Part shown: positions 7,100 through 15,973 of the stretch, piece by piece
Position numbering within the stretch: position 1 is the first letter of the stretch
Layout of the letters: each line of letters starts with the position of its first letter
Notes under the pieces: model-generated
What the model was told of the DNA's origin: nothing
Seen by the model: the letters and a program-made list of their open reading frames with translations, nothing else
The model's database searches: none
Position numbers and translations under genes: made by a program
Assembly: GCA_034925865.1 (NCBI GenBank)
Contig: JAYFRN010000008.1
Coordinates: 46,677 to 110,676, forward strand
Length of the DNA: 64,000 bases
DNA from: Oscillospiraceae bacterium
Lineage (GTDB): Bacteria > Bacillota > Clostridia > Oscillospirales > SIG627
Reading direction: 5' to 3'

Positions 7100-8230
7100 T
7101 TACACGAAGCATTCCGAATATCTGTCGTCAGCTTTTATTGCTTCAATCAGATCTTCGGGCGCGGCTGAAAGCCATCCCTTCCATGAACCCCCAGGTACGG
7201 TTGGAAAATTATCACTCGGAAATGTGACCTTTGAAACAAGTGGCGCTGTATAGTGATACAAGCCGGTGTTGCGTATCGCTTCATATTTCTTCTCATGTGT
7301 AAATCCGATATTGAAATATTCCATTGCTCTTTCTGTATTTCCTTGCCGGGCGGTAAATATTGCGCTCCACAAATACAGTTCACGTAAATCGGCATGACAA
7401 ATTCCGCAGTTTCCATCATCAAGAATTGATTCATATAAATGGGCAACATCAAGAAGTTTTTGTATGCCGGATTCGCTCCAACACATTGACAGCTTTGACA
7501 TAACTGCAGTTTCCATAACATTTTTAAGCTGCCTTATCAGTGCAATAAGCGCTTCGCCTTGGTATAAATCACGCTTTTCTCCTTCGGCCGCGGCAGAAAG
7601 CAGAATCTCACGACATATTGTAACGGAATCCTGTCGCAAAGCCATAGCTTCTGCTTTATCAGTTGCGCCCATAGAAGCATACAAGCGAATAGCAACTGTA
7701 ATAACTGCCATCCGATCTTCAGAGTCAATATTCAATACAAGAACTCGTTCAAACAAAGACAATGCTTCTTGCCAGTATTCATTTTGCGAATTGTATTCAA
7801 TATCATTCTGTGTGTAATCACTGCCGTCTACTGTCTTTCCGCGAGCGCCGTACTTTTGCCATCCAAGCTGTGTGAGCGCGTATCCGAGGCGAACTAAAAG
7901 CTGCGGTTCGGACGGAAATTCTGATATTGCCTCCCGAAGCAGAGCGACACATGGCATCATATCCCCTTGCGCATTCAGATAATCGTCCGCTTTACACATA
8001 ATTAATTTCATTTTACTGTCGCGGTCGTTGTCATATCCAAATAATTCATCAATCGTGATGTGAAAATAATTCGCAATCGACGGAATGATCTCCATATCGG
8101 GATACCCACCATTTGCCTCCCAGCGCGAAACGGCCTGACTCGTTACACCGAGCGCGTCCGCCAGTGCTTCCTGTGTCCGACTGTCTCGTTTACGTAACAC
8201 TCTGATTTTTTCTCCTAAATTAACTTGCAT
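7100..8230 (-). CDS. XRE-family regulator with helical repeat domain
   Basis: 376 residues. Residues 1-65 are a helix-turn-helix of the Cro/CI (XRE) family: GEKIRVLRKRDSRTQEALAD, then ALGVTSQAVSRWEANGGYPD and IANYFHITIDELFGY. The remainder is alpha-helical with TPR-like features (ALLREAISEFPSEPQLLVRL; EALSLFERVLVLN), as in regulators that bind peptides or partner proteins. It probably represses its own promoter: a CAAGTA-A-TACTTG palindrome lies about 90 bases upstream of the ATG. Start has GGAGGTGCGATT upstream. It lies alone between mobile-element relics and the recombinase gene. Confidence 0.8.
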   Translation of the reverse strand: MQVNLGEKIRVLRKRDSRTQEALADALGVTSQAVSRWEANGGYPDMEIIPSIANYFHITIDELFGYDNDRDSKMKLIMCKADDYLNAQGDMMPCVALLREAISEFPSEPQLLVRLGYALTQLGWQKYGARGKTVDGSDYTQNDIEYNSQNEYWQEALSLFERVLVLNIDSEDRMAVITVAIRLYASMGATDKAEAMALRQDSVTICREILLSAAAEGEKRDLYQGEALIALIRQLKNVMETAVMSKLSMCWSESGIQKLLDVAHLYESILDDGNCGICHADLRELYLWSAIFTARQGNTERAMEYFNIGFTHEKKYEAIRNTGLYHYTAPLVSKVTFPSDNFPTVPGGSWKGWLSAAPEDLIEAIKADDRYSECFV

Positions 8231-8274
8231 AATCGCACCTCCACTATTTGTTCACCGGTGTGATTTTATTATAA

Positions 8275-8332
8275 CAAGTAATAGTAATATAATCAATAAT
8301 CAAATTGTTGTTACAATATCAAGTAATACTTG
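8275..8332. promoter_or_regulatory. Candidate operator for the XRE regulator
   Basis: CAAGTAATACTTG at 8320-8332 is a perfect 6-bp palindrome around one base, and CAAGTAATA recurs as a half-site at 8275-8283, both in the AT-rich region just upstream of the XRE gene. Autoregulation is inferred from position. Confidence 0.4.
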
Positions 8333-8489
8333 TAAGATCATATCATCCCATTTTCGAAGGGCGGATCATCCATGACGGCAGCAAATATTCAGCTCATGTG
8401 CGCACGGTGCAACTTACGAAACCACGATAATATTGAGTAATTATAGAAAACCAAGTTCTATCCAGTTTTTTGCGTAGAGGAACGGTGTT

Positions 8490-9416
8490 ATGGAGAAAAA
8501 GGTTACTGTAATTTCTGCGAGAAAAGATGTTGCGGGAATAAAAAAAGTCGGCATATACTGCCATGTCAGTTCGCCATCTAGCGCTCAACTTCATAGCCTT
8601 GCTGCACAAGCATCATATCTGACGAAATATGTGATGAGCCACATCGGTTGGCGAATAGCGGACATCTACATTGATGTGGAGAGCGGTTCAAACACTTTTG
8701 GCCGTGCTGAGTTTAATCGTATGATTGAGGACGCCAAGAAGGGAATCATTGATCAAGTCGTAACAAAGAGCATTAGCAGGTTTGGACGGAACGCAGAAGA
8801 TGTACTTACCGCCGTTCATTCGCTATCGTCTCATGGCGTTCATGTTTATTTTGAGGAGCAATCTATTGATAGCCAATCGCCAGAAAGCGAATTATATATA
8901 TCGATATTCAGCGGGCTGGCACAAGCCGAAAACCTCAATCTTAGTCAGAATATCAAATGGGGTATACGTAAAAAAATCGAAGATGGCTCATCACCTATAT
9001 ATGATCGACCGTGCTATGGCTACCAAATAGATGAGACTTCTACATTTATTACCGTGCCTGAGGAAGCTACTGTCGTTCGCAGGATATTTGCCATGTACCT
9101 ATGTGGGATGAGTGTTCTAAAGATTAAGGCTGCGCTTGAGGCGGATAGAATCATGTCACCAACCGGGAAGAGTAACTGGAGCAAGCGTACCATCGATATC
9201 ATCCTGTCAAACAAAAAATACTGTGGTTTCTCTGTGGTCAAAGGAGAAAAGGGGACATACGAGCGTGAAAACCACCATGAGCCAATCATAACGCTTGATC
9301 TCTTTGAAAAAGTTCAGACAACCAAAGCAGAACGGACCAATGTTGAGATAGGCGAAGATGGAAAACGGCATCGAAAAAGCACAAAATACTCATCGCAAAA
9401 GACATCACAAAAGTAA
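8490..9416 (+). CDS. Short serine recombinase, probably inactive
   Basis: 308 residues. An N-terminal resolvase/invertase domain (about 18-160: KKVGIYCHVSSPSSAQ; TKSISRFGRNAEDVLTAVHS; SIDSQSPESELYISIFSGLA) is followed by a recombinase domain (about 185-290: GYQIDETSTFITVPEEATVV; SNKKYCGFSVVKGEKGTYER). Large serine recombinases of this type usually have 450-550 residues with a zinc ribbon and coiled coil at the end; these are missing. The usual YxRVS motif reads YCHVS, so the catalytic arginine (position 25) is histidine while Ser27 and the SRFGRN arginines remain. AGAGGAACGG precedes the ATG. Likely a decayed integrase of the element. Confidence 0.8.
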   Translation: MEKKVTVISARKDVAGIKKVGIYCHVSSPSSAQLHSLAAQASYLTKYVMSHIGWRIADIYIDVESGSNTFGRAEFNRMIEDAKKGIIDQVVTKSISRFGRNAEDVLTAVHSLSSHGVHVYFEEQSIDSQSPESELYISIFSGLAQAENLNLSQNIKWGIRKKIEDGSSPIYDRPCYGYQIDETSTFITVPEEATVVRRIFAMYLCGMSVLKIKAALEADRIMSPTGKSNWSKRTIDIILSNKKYCGFSVVKGEKGTYERENHHEPIITLDLFEKVQTTKAERTNVEIGEDGKRHRKSTKYSSQKTSQK

Positions 9417-9575
9417 TTAGCCTATGTGACATATGGCTTTAATTAGATTAGCCTGACGATCTTGAACCTTTTAATTTTGCCCTATACAATTTAATTTTGC
9501 CTCTGTTGCCGCTTGAGGAGGGGTGCAAAATTTATTTGTAAACTTAAGAGCAAAAATCAGCATCAAATAAAAAAA

Positions 9576-9612
9576 CGAGACAGGACGGGCTTTTTGCACC
9601 CCCTTGTCTCGC
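9576..9612 (-). terminator. Terminator-like hairpin
   Basis: On the minus strand GCGAGACAAGG and CCTGTCTCG arms are followed by a run of seven T. It lies downstream of the tRNA-Val terminator and may be a backup, or belong to lost genes. Confidence 0.5.
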
Positions 9613-9616
9613 TTTT

Positions 9617-9694
9617 CCCTTGTACTACGGGCTTTTCTAATAGGCAAAATTAAAAGGTAGTCAGTCAATTTGTATCATTGACTGACTACCTTTG
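9617..9694 (-). terminator. Terminator of tRNA-Val; repeat module copy 2
   Basis: On the minus strand a perfect 14-bp hairpin (GGTAGTCAGTCAAT / ATTGACTGACTACC, 9656-9690) follows the tRNA-Val CCA end within a few bases and is followed by TTTTAATTTTGCC. The flanking bases repeat those of copy 1 at 6448-6525; the stem differs by compensating changes. Confidence 0.8.
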
Positions 9695-9771
<77 letters not shown>

Positions 9772-9810
9772 TTATTAATGCGGCCGGGAAAACAGCCGCG
9801 CTTTTGAAAA

Positions 9811-9832
9811 ACACGCCCAATCAAGGGCGTGT
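9811..9832 (-). terminator. Terminator between the two tRNAs
   Basis: ACACGCCC and GGGCGTGT pair around six bases; on the minus strand this is followed by TTTT. It would end the tRNA-Ser transcript or attenuate read-through into tRNA-Val. Confidence 0.75.
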
Positions 9833-9834
9833 TA

Positions 9835-9926
9835 TGGCGGAAAGACAGGGATTCGAACCCTGGGAACGGTATTAGCGTTCACACGATTTCCAGTCGTGCG
9901 CCTTAGACCAGCTCAGCCATCTTTCC
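9835..9926 (-). tRNA. tRNA-Ser (anticodon GGA)
   Basis: 92-base class II tRNA on the minus strand: acceptor GGAAAGA/TCTTTCC, anticodon stem CACGA/TCGTG with loop CTGGAAA (anticodon GGA, reading UCC and UCU), a long variable arm (GAACGCTAATACCGTTC), T-arm CAGGGTTCGAATCCCTG, discriminator G and encoded CCA. All parts pair, so it is intact. A sigma-A-like promoter lies just upstream. Confidence 0.95.
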
Positions 9927-9947
9927 GTGACTAAATCAAGCTTGATT

Positions 9948-9976
9948 AGTATACATGAAATACAGAAAAAAATCAA
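9948..9976 (-). promoter_or_regulatory. Sigma-A promoter of tRNA-Ser
   Basis: On the minus strand TTGATT, a 17-base spacer, then TATACT, about 22 bases upstream of the mature tRNA-Ser 5' end. Confidence 0.7.
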
Positions 9977-10012
9977 GTGCTTTTATAAAAAAAGCCAAAA
10001 TATTTTAAGTGG

Positions 10013-10076
10013 CCCCGTCTCAAAGAGATGACTCAAAAAAGAGGTAAACTCTTTGAGCAAACTCAATGAGACGGGG
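10013..10076. terminator. Long-loop hairpin, probable terminator
   Basis: CCCCGTCTCA and TGAGACGGGG form a perfect 10-bp stem enclosing 44 bases with a second internal hairpin (AAAGAG/CTCTTT). It lies just downstream of the solute-binding protein gene; on the plus strand it is followed by ATTTTTAAA. Confidence 0.6.
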
Positions 10077-10088
10077 ATTTTTAAATAT

Positions 10089-11597
10089 TCATTCCAATAT
10101 GCTTTGATATGCGTCTATATAATCCTGTATCTGTTTAGTTGCAGCGGATTCTATGGCGGCGTAATCCGATGCGAAGGTATTTTTACCTGTACTAGTCATT
10201 TGGGCGAATTTTACATCAAATCCGCCGATGCCGAGAACTATACCAGGATCGTAATCTGCTGTATCGAATATTAGATCGAGGCAGAAACGGCTTTCCTCAT
10301 CACGGGCAACAATACCTTTGAGGACACGATCATAGTATGCCGGCAGCACAAGGGTTCTTCCGTAATATGAAAGCGCTTCTATAACCGCGCCTGCGGCTTC
10401 GGCATTTTCGGAATACTTTGGAATAGCAATAACGGGAGTCGCATAACTGAAGCTGTGAGCGTAATTTGCCTGTTCCGAATCATACTTAGGATAAGGAATT
10501 ATTCCGAATGCGTCTTCCATAACTCGGCATTGAATAATTCTGTAAACTGCAGTTGAACGGAACATCAGGCGGTTTTCGGTGAACATTGTATTGCCGTATT
10601 CCCAGGGGCTGCGTCCGTCGGTATCTGAGGTAGCTATCTTAGATACATGAAAAGTTGATGTCGGATCTGAAAACAGATCTATTACACTTTGTACGATTTC
10701 TATATTTTTTGTACTGTATATTGATAAAACCGGGAGGTCATCCGCACTTTTTTCGCAGATATGCATTCCGCATCCGTTAAGCTGCGCTATCGCATCGGAA
10801 TAATCGGTCAGATATCCCCATTGATCCTTAGCGGTGCCTTTACCGTCGTCGTTGAGATCTTTGTATACATCCTTGCACATTTCATGAAGCACATCTATTG
10901 TCCATGTGTTATTCTTGATATGTTCATACGGACTCGTGAGGCCTCGTTCGCTGACCATCCCCTTGTTGAACATCAAAGCGGAAAGCCCGTCATTGTCGAC
11001 TGTGGAGATATCGCCAAGAACGAAATACAGCTTGTTTGCTATTGATTGCTGCTTTACGAAGTTCTGCGTATACCATGGGTTTGACAAATTCATTGATTTA
11101 AGAGACATAAGGTCTACAAATGAACCATTCTGAGCGAGCGGCGCAACATCGCTCAACTCGATATGTATAAGATCATATGTGCCGCTGTTGCTGTTGATAT
11201 CGGCAGAGGCATCGTTGGCGACAGAGGTGCCTGAGACAATTTCGGTAATTTTGACTTTATATAATTCAGAAAGCTTTTCCATGCGATTGTAATTTGCGTC
11301 GTTTATAGGGTCATCCGTGTTGCCACTCGTAGCGGTGAAATCGTTATACTGAGCCCAGCCCGCTGATTTCGGACGGAGTATCACAAATTCTTTACCGCCG
11401 AAATCAAGATCCTTCACAGGCGTAAATTCCGCCTGATTGTCACCGGTTTCAATATTTGTCTTGGTAGAGGTTTGTGATGATTTGGTGGATACTGTTCCGG
11501 GAACCTGAGGAGAACATCCCGAAATAAACAGCATGACGGTTAAAAGCGAGGAAATCAGCAGAATAAGAACTATGCGTATGCTTGATTTTGTTCTCAT
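10089..11597 (-). CDS. Extracellular solute-binding lipoprotein
   Basis: 502 residues from the chosen start. A basic N-terminus (MRTKSSIR), hydrophobic stretch and lipobox LFISGC mark a lipoprotein, lipid-anchored outside the membrane. The mature part has the features of type 1 extracellular solute-binding proteins of ABC importers, the sugar-binding kind: GGKEFVILRP, an SGTYDLIHIELSDVAPLAQN segment, and GIIPYPKYDSEQANYAHSFS near the C-terminal lobe. No permease or ATPase gene is next to it; it may use a distant or shared transporter. An in-frame ATG 23 codons upstream was rejected because GAGGTACGCC lies just before the ATG at 11597 and the signal peptide starts there. Confidence 0.75.
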   Translation of the reverse strand: MRTKSSIRIVLILLISSLLTVMLFISGCSPQVPGTVSTKSSQTSTKTNIETGDNQAEFTPVKDLDFGGKEFVILRPKSAGWAQYNDFTATSGNTDDPINDANYNRMEKLSELYKVKITEIVSGTSVANDASADINSNSGTYDLIHIELSDVAPLAQNGSFVDLMSLKSMNLSNPWYTQNFVKQQSIANKLYFVLGDISTVDNDGLSALMFNKGMVSERGLTSPYEHIKNNTWTIDVLHEMCKDVYKDLNDDGKGTAKDQWGYLTDYSDAIAQLNGCGMHICEKSADDLPVLSIYSTKNIEIVQSVIDLFSDPTSTFHVSKIATSDTDGRSPWEYGNTMFTENRLMFRSTAVYRIIQCRVMEDAFGIIPYPKYDSEQANYAHSFSYATPVIAIPKYSENAEAAGAVIEALSYYGRTLVLPAYYDRVLKGIVARDEESRFCLDLIFDTADYDPGIVLGIGGFDVKFAQMTSTGKNTFASDYAAIESAATKQIQDYIDAYQSILE

Positions 11598-12056
11598 GGC
11601 GTACCTCTTTATATAAAATAATAATAACGCGTATTTATAATAAATATTTTGAGTCAATATCGGCAAATAAATAAACTTGCCGTTAAGATTATAAATTAAA
11701 ATATTAAGAAATACATATTATATTGAACAAAAATATATTAACATATTATACCCATGTTGTCAATAATAAGTTTATAATTATCACTTAACAGGAAATAAAA
11801 TCATGTGCGATGTCTGCATTTGGTAACGGGTTATGTGTCTGTCCTTATTATTGCATCAACGACTGAAGTATACGTTTAAACAACATTTATATAAGCCATG
11901 TTTTATATGAGAGAAAAGCTTCATTTGTAAGAGCTTTTCTCTCTTCAAAGATAATTATTTAAATGCCGAGACAATTAAAAAGAAAAGCCCATATACCAGA
12001 GCCTTTTTCTCTCTTAAAGCTGTAAATTGTGTAATTACCGAGTTAATAATTTTATA
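11598..12056. other. AT-rich intergenic stretch with two repeat copies
   Basis: No gene. The first ~270 bases are AT-rich upstream sequence of the lipoprotein gene; no clear promoter picked. The last ~185 bases hold two overlapping copies of the palindromic repeat family described in the findings. Confidence 0.6.
11880..12049 (+). repeat. Palindromic repeat family, copies A1 and A2 (nested)
   Basis: A1 (about 11880-11973) has the internal hairpin GAGAGAAAAGC / GCTTTTCTCTC and a right end ATTATTTAAATGCCGAG. It is followed at once by A2 (to 12049), which starts part-way in (AAAAAGAAAAGCCC), carries AGAGCCTTTTTCTCTC and ends TTACCGAGTTAATAA. The A2 end abuts the stop codon of the chromate transporter gene. 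One copy seems inserted in, or recombined with, another. Confidence 0.75.
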
Positions 12057-12614
12057 TTATTTAATGACGCTGTATGCAACGCCACCGATCACGCCTGCGG
12101 CAAGCATTACGGCTATTGGGTTCAGCTTCCATTTTCTCAGCATGAAAAACCCTGTTACGATAACCAATACCGGTAAAAAATCAATGTTTAGCGATACTGC
12201 TCCCTCATTCCAAAGCGTAAGTACAAGAATTTTAGCTCCTGCCGCCGCAATAAGTCCAACGACAGCCGGGCGAAGACCAGAAAGAATACCTTCGACCGAC
12301 TTCAACCTTCTATATTTGCGGTAAAGTAAATATAAAAGCAGCACAATAACAAATGATGGCAAAATACATCCTAGTGTAGCAACTATAGCGCCTGGGAATC
12401 CCGCAATTTTCGTACCCACAAAAGTCGCTGAATTAATTGCTATAGGTCCGGGTGTCATCTGTGAAATGGTGATAAGATTGGTAAATTCGGTCATATCCAT
12501 CCAGCCGTGTAATTCTACCACCTGAGCCTGTATGAGAGGAAGAGCTGCGTATCCGCCTCCTATGCTAAATAATCCGACTTGTAAAAATGAAATAAACAGC
12601 TCAAGATATATCAT
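12057..12614 (-). CDS. chrA: Chromate transporter half (second gene)
   Basis: 185 residues with five to six membrane segments. It shows the ChrA half-domain signature near the N-terminus: SIGGGYAALPLIQAQVV and then ISQMTPGPIAINSATFVG. Short-chain ChrA proteins are coded as adjacent pairs whose products together form the transporter, which exports chromate by anti-port or moves related anions. It overlaps the first-half gene by 14 bases, showing tight coupling. A LysR-type regulator is divergently transcribed from the pair. Substrate in this organism is not certain; the family name is inherited. Confidence 0.85.
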   Translation of the reverse strand: MIYLELFISFLQVGLFSIGGGYAALPLIQAQVVELHGWMDMTEFTNLITISQMTPGPIAINSATFVGTKIAGFPGAIVATLGCILPSFVIVLLLYLLYRKYRRLKSVEGILSGLRPAVVGLIAAAGAKILVLTLWNEGAVSLNIDFLPVLVIVTGFFMLRKWKLNPIAVMLAAGVIGGVAYSVIK

Positions 12615-13188
12615 TTTTTTCCTTATCCTCCTTTTGGCGTTTTGGGTTTATTATACTTACGAGACCCAAAGCCGCGGCGGCCAATATGACATAAATAACA
12701 TTGATGTTTAAAACGAATACGGCAAAGAAAGCAAACAGCATATCAAATATCAGCAATACACTTTTTTGTTTTACTATTTTGCTTCCCATATCATATACTA
12801 CATCCATTATGACCGCGCATACTCCCGCCTGCATGCCGCGAAGCACATTTGCAACGATAACATTGGAAGTAAAAGCTGTATAAAAAAACGAAATCGCAGT
12901 CAGGATAATAAGCGGCGGCATTACCGTGCCGAGAATTGTGACAAAAGCTCCTCCGAGTCCGGCAAGCCGGTAGCCGACAAGCACTGACACATTCACGGCC
13001 ATTGCTCCGGGAGAGCTTTGCGCAATGGCTATATAATCAAGCATTTCTTTTTCATCTATCCAGCCAAGCTTGTCAACAAATTGTTTTTTCATAAGAGGAA
13101 CGATTACATATCCACCGCCGAAAGTAAACGCGCTGAGCTTAAAAGTATAATAAAAAAGCTTTAAATAAAATGTAATATCCTTTTTCAT
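12601..13188 (-). CDS. chrA: Chromate transporter half (first gene)
   Basis: 195 residues, the upstream partner of the ChrA pair. The same hallmark is present: FGGGYVIVPLMKKQFVDKLG, and IAQSSPGAMAVNVSVLVGYR, followed by hydrophobic segments spaced as in the CHR family. The C-terminus is charged (NPKRQKEDKEKND), likely cytoplasmic. The ribosome site AGGAGAATTC is placed right for the ATG at 13188. Both halves show the same fold in opposite topology in known pairs. Divergent LysR gene 143 bases away suggests regulated expression. Confidence 0.85.
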   Translation of the reverse strand: MKKDITFYLKLFYYTFKLSAFTFGGGYVIVPLMKKQFVDKLGWIDEKEMLDYIAIAQSSPGAMAVNVSVLVGYRLAGLGGAFVTILGTVMPPLIILTAISFFYTAFTSNVIVANVLRGMQAGVCAVIMDVVYDMGSKIVKQKSVLLIFDMLFAFFAVFVLNINVIYVILAAAALGLVSIINPKRQKEDKEKNDIS

Positions 13189-13330
13189 GAATTCTCCTGT
13201 TCGAATCGTTTATAAATGTCCTTAGCAGCTTTTTTGTCATTATGTGATTATAATTTTAACACTTGACTTAATATAAGTAAAATAATATAATAACATAGTG
13301 AAGATAATGCTTTCAATATGACGAGGCGGT

Positions 13331-14221
13331 ATGACACTCAGGCATCTGAAGATATTCGTAAATGTATGCGATGAAAATAACATGACAAGAGCCGCAGAAA
13401 AGCTTTACATGGCTCAGCCTGCGGTAAGCTGCGCCATACACGAACTTGAGGAATACTATGGAATAACACTGTTTGACCGAATTTCACATAAGCTGTATAT
13501 AACGGAGCAGGGTAAAACCTTTCTCGGTTACGCGCGGCATATCACGGCGTTATTTGATGAAATGGAAAAGCAGGTAAAAAACGCCGATGCCCTCGGTGGA
13601 TTCCGAGTGGGAGCATCGAATACGGTCGGAACGGTTTATATGCCTTCAATTATCGCAGAATTTAAGAGATTATATAATGATTTTATTGTGTCTGTATGCG
13701 TGAATAATTCAGACACGATAGAAGAAATGCTTCTTAAAAACGAGCTTGATTTTGCCATTATCGAAGGTATCGTTCATTCGGATAATATTATCTGCAGACC
13801 GATCTCTTTTGACCGCCTTGCAGTCGTATGCAGACCAGATAATCCGTTGCTTAAAGAACCCTTCATTGATATCGAACGTTTCGCGTCAGAGCCGTTTTTA
13901 CTCCGAGAAAGAAGCAGCGGAACCCGTGAAATGTTTGAGAACGCCATGGCCATGCTTGGTTATACAGTTAAACCATTGTGGGAAAGCACAAACACCGAGG
14001 CATTGATCATGGCCGTGATCAACAACCTCGGTATTTCCGTGCTGCCATATGTGCTTGTTAAACAATATATTAAATTAGGTCAGGTTTCGGAACTAACCGT
14101 TGAAAAGCTCAGACTTGACAGACAGCTATGCATTATTTATCACAAGAATAAATTTTTATCGCCTGTAATGAGGGATTTTCTTATGACATGTGAAAAAAGC
14201 ATCGATCATCTGCATGAATAA
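13331..14221 (+). CDS. LysR-family transcription regulator
   Basis: 296 residues. Residues 1-60 form the winged helix-turn-helix typical of LysR proteins (MTLRHLKIFVNVCDENNMTR, then AAEKLYMAQPAVSCAIHELE). From about 90 onward is the effector-binding domain of the periplasmic-binding fold (FRVGASNTVGTVYMPSIIAE; NELDFAIIEGIVHS). It resembles CysL/CbbR-like regulators in overall pattern, but the effector cannot be told. It is divergent from the chromate transporter pair, the classic LysR arrangement, so it probably controls that pair. Its 3' end overlaps that of the converging CoA-disulfide reductase gene by 16 bases. Confidence 0.9.
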   Translation: MTLRHLKIFVNVCDENNMTRAAEKLYMAQPAVSCAIHELEEYYGITLFDRISHKLYITEQGKTFLGYARHITALFDEMEKQVKNADALGGFRVGASNTVGTVYMPSIIAEFKRLYNDFIVSVCVNNSDTIEEMLLKNELDFAIIEGIVHSDNIICRPISFDRLAVVCRPDNPLLKEPFIDIERFASEPFLLRERSSGTREMFENAMAMLGYTVKPLWESTNTEALIMAVINNLGISVLPYVLVKQYIKLGQVSELTVEKLRLDRQLCIIYHKNKFLSPVMRDFLMTCEKSIDHLHE

Positions 14222-15918
14222 CACGGGTAATCTTCAATTTTGTTTATTCCTGATGACTTGAGCGTTTTTTCTATATTTGCGTAAAGCCGCCATCCGCCAG
14301 CGAGATTATAACAATCATATCCGTTACCAGAGAGAATCCGGCAGGCGATATAGCTGCGAAGCCCGCTGTGGCAGTGAACAAATACAGGTTTATCTTTGGA
14401 AATTTGATCTAGCTTTGATCTTAAAACATCCACCGGTATGTTTATAAAGCCGCCGATGTGCCCGTTTTCAAATTCTGCCACGGTACGCACATCGAGCAGC
14501 GTAACGCTTCCGTCACGCGGTAATTTGGCGACATCATGCCAGAAAAATTGTTTTACTTTTCTTGATATGACGTTTTCCGCGACATAACCTGCCATATTTA
14601 CCGGATCTTTAGCACTGCCGAACGGAGGCGCATAGCATAATTCAAGGGTTGTCAGGTCTGTAATCTTGGCTTCAAAACGGATAGCTGTCGCGAGGACATC
14701 CATTCGCTTGTCCACACCGTCGAAACCGACTATCTGCGCACCCAATAGCTTTTTAGAATCTTTATCCCATATGACTTTTATCGACATGTTCTTCGCACCT
14801 GGATAATATCCGGCGTGAGAACCCGAATAAATATAGGTTTTATCATAAGCTAACCCGGAATTTTTTGCCGAACTTTCGTTGATTCCGGTTGTGCCGATGG
14901 TCATGTCAAACAGCTTGAGCACAGAAGAGCCTTGTGTGCCATTGTATTCGCTTTCTATCCCGCAGATATTGTCTGCGGCGATCCTTCCCTGTTTGTTTGC
15001 AGGCCCGGCAAGCGGAATAAACGCGCTCTTTCCGGTGATAAAATTATTAACTTCAATTGCATCACCGACAGCATATATATCCGGTATGCTTGTTTTCATA
15101 TGGCTGTCCGTTATTATCGAGCCGTGCGCATTGGCCGTTATTTTTGCTTTCTTTGCCAGAGCGGTGTCAGGTCGTACGCCAACAGACATGATAAGCATAT
15201 CCGCGCCGATCGTTTTGTCGCCCGACGCTGTCGAAACAGCAATATCAAGGCCTTCATCTTTTTCTGTAATCTCTTTAACCCCGCTGTTCAATAACAGCTT
15301 TATTCCGCTTTCGGCAATATAGCTGTGCACATCGGCGGCCATATCAAAATCCAGCGCGCCGATAAGATGATCAGCAAGCTCAATAACGGTTACATCAAGC
15401 CCAGCCTTTTTGAGGTTTTCCGCCATTTCTACGCCTATATATCCGCCACCGGTTATTACGGCGGTTTTGGGATGAGAGTTTTCAATATAACTTTTGATTT
15501 TTATTGTGTCGGGTATGTTTCTGAGAGTGAAAACCTTATCCGAGTTTATACCAGGGATCGGAGGTTTTACAGGTTCGGCTCCGGGTGAAAGGACCAGCTT
15601 GTCATAGCTTTCGATGTATTCGCTTCCATCTGAAAGGTCACGGACCGTAATTGTTTTGCTTTTTGAATCTATTTCAACAACATCATTTTTTACACGAACA
15701 TCTATATTAAAGCGAGCTTTAAAACTCTGCGGAGTCTGCAAAAGAAGAGCTGCTTGATTTTTAATTTCTCCGCCTATAAAATAAGGCAATCCGCAGTTTG
15801 CGTATGAAATATATTCTCCTCGCTCAAAAATTATTATTTCTGCTTTTTCATCAAGTCTTCTGAGCCTTGCCGCGGCCGATGCGCCGCCTGCCACGCCTCC
15901 AATAATAAGAACCTTCAT
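14206..15918 (-). CDS. CoA-disulfide/persulfide reductase fused to rhodanese
   Basis: 570 residues. Residues 1-~445 are an FAD/NAD(P)-dependent pyridine nucleotide-disulfide oxidoreductase: IIGGVAGGASAAARLRRL binds FAD, the single redox cysteine lies in YANCGLPYFIGG (Cys42), and VITGGGYIGVEMAENLKKAG is the second nucleotide site. Residues ~465-570 are a rhodanese domain with catalytic Cys516 in VHCHSGLRSYIA. This fusion is the CoADR-RHD type, which reduces CoA disulfide, CoA persulfide or polysulfide. It therefore likely serves sulfur or redox balance. A Crp/Fnr regulator is divergent 55 bases away, and a thioredoxin follows, supporting a thiol-redox role. Confidence 0.9.
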   Translation of the reverse strand: MKVLIIGGVAGGASAAARLRRLDEKAEIIIFERGEYISYANCGLPYFIGGEIKNQAALLLQTPQSFKARFNIDVRVKNDVVEIDSKSKTITVRDLSDGSEYIESYDKLVLSPGAEPVKPPIPGINSDKVFTLRNIPDTIKIKSYIENSHPKTAVITGGGYIGVEMAENLKKAGLDVTVIELADHLIGALDFDMAADVHSYIAESGIKLLLNSGVKEITEKDEGLDIAVSTASGDKTIGADMLIMSVGVRPDTALAKKAKITANAHGSIITDSHMKTSIPDIYAVGDAIEVNNFITGKSAFIPLAGPANKQGRIAADNICGIESEYNGTQGSSVLKLFDMTIGTTGINESSAKNSGLAYDKTYIYSGSHAGYYPGAKNMSIKVIWDKDSKKLLGAQIVGFDGVDKRMDVLATAIRFEAKITDLTTLELCYAPPFGSAKDPVNMAGYVAENVISRKVKQFFWHDVAKLPRDGSVTLLDVRTVAEFENGHIGGFINIPVDVLRSKLDQISKDKPVFVHCHSGLRSYIACRILSGNGYDCYNLAGGWRLYANIEKTLKSSGINKIEDYPCYSCR

Positions 15919-15973
15919 TTTTTATTATCCTTTTAATATTACATTTGTAAATTTTATACACGGGGGATCATTT

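Noticed and set aside
6365-9668. Two minus-strand frames sharing ILPIRKA (6365-6565 and 9471-9668) as a small protein family
   Set aside because: The likeness comes from the duplicated terminator module; the frames run through terminators and have no ribosome sites.
11597-11667. Start of the solute-binding lipoprotein at 11666
   Set aside because: It would put 23 residues before the signal peptide; the ATG at 11597 has a ribosome site and a correct signal peptide start.
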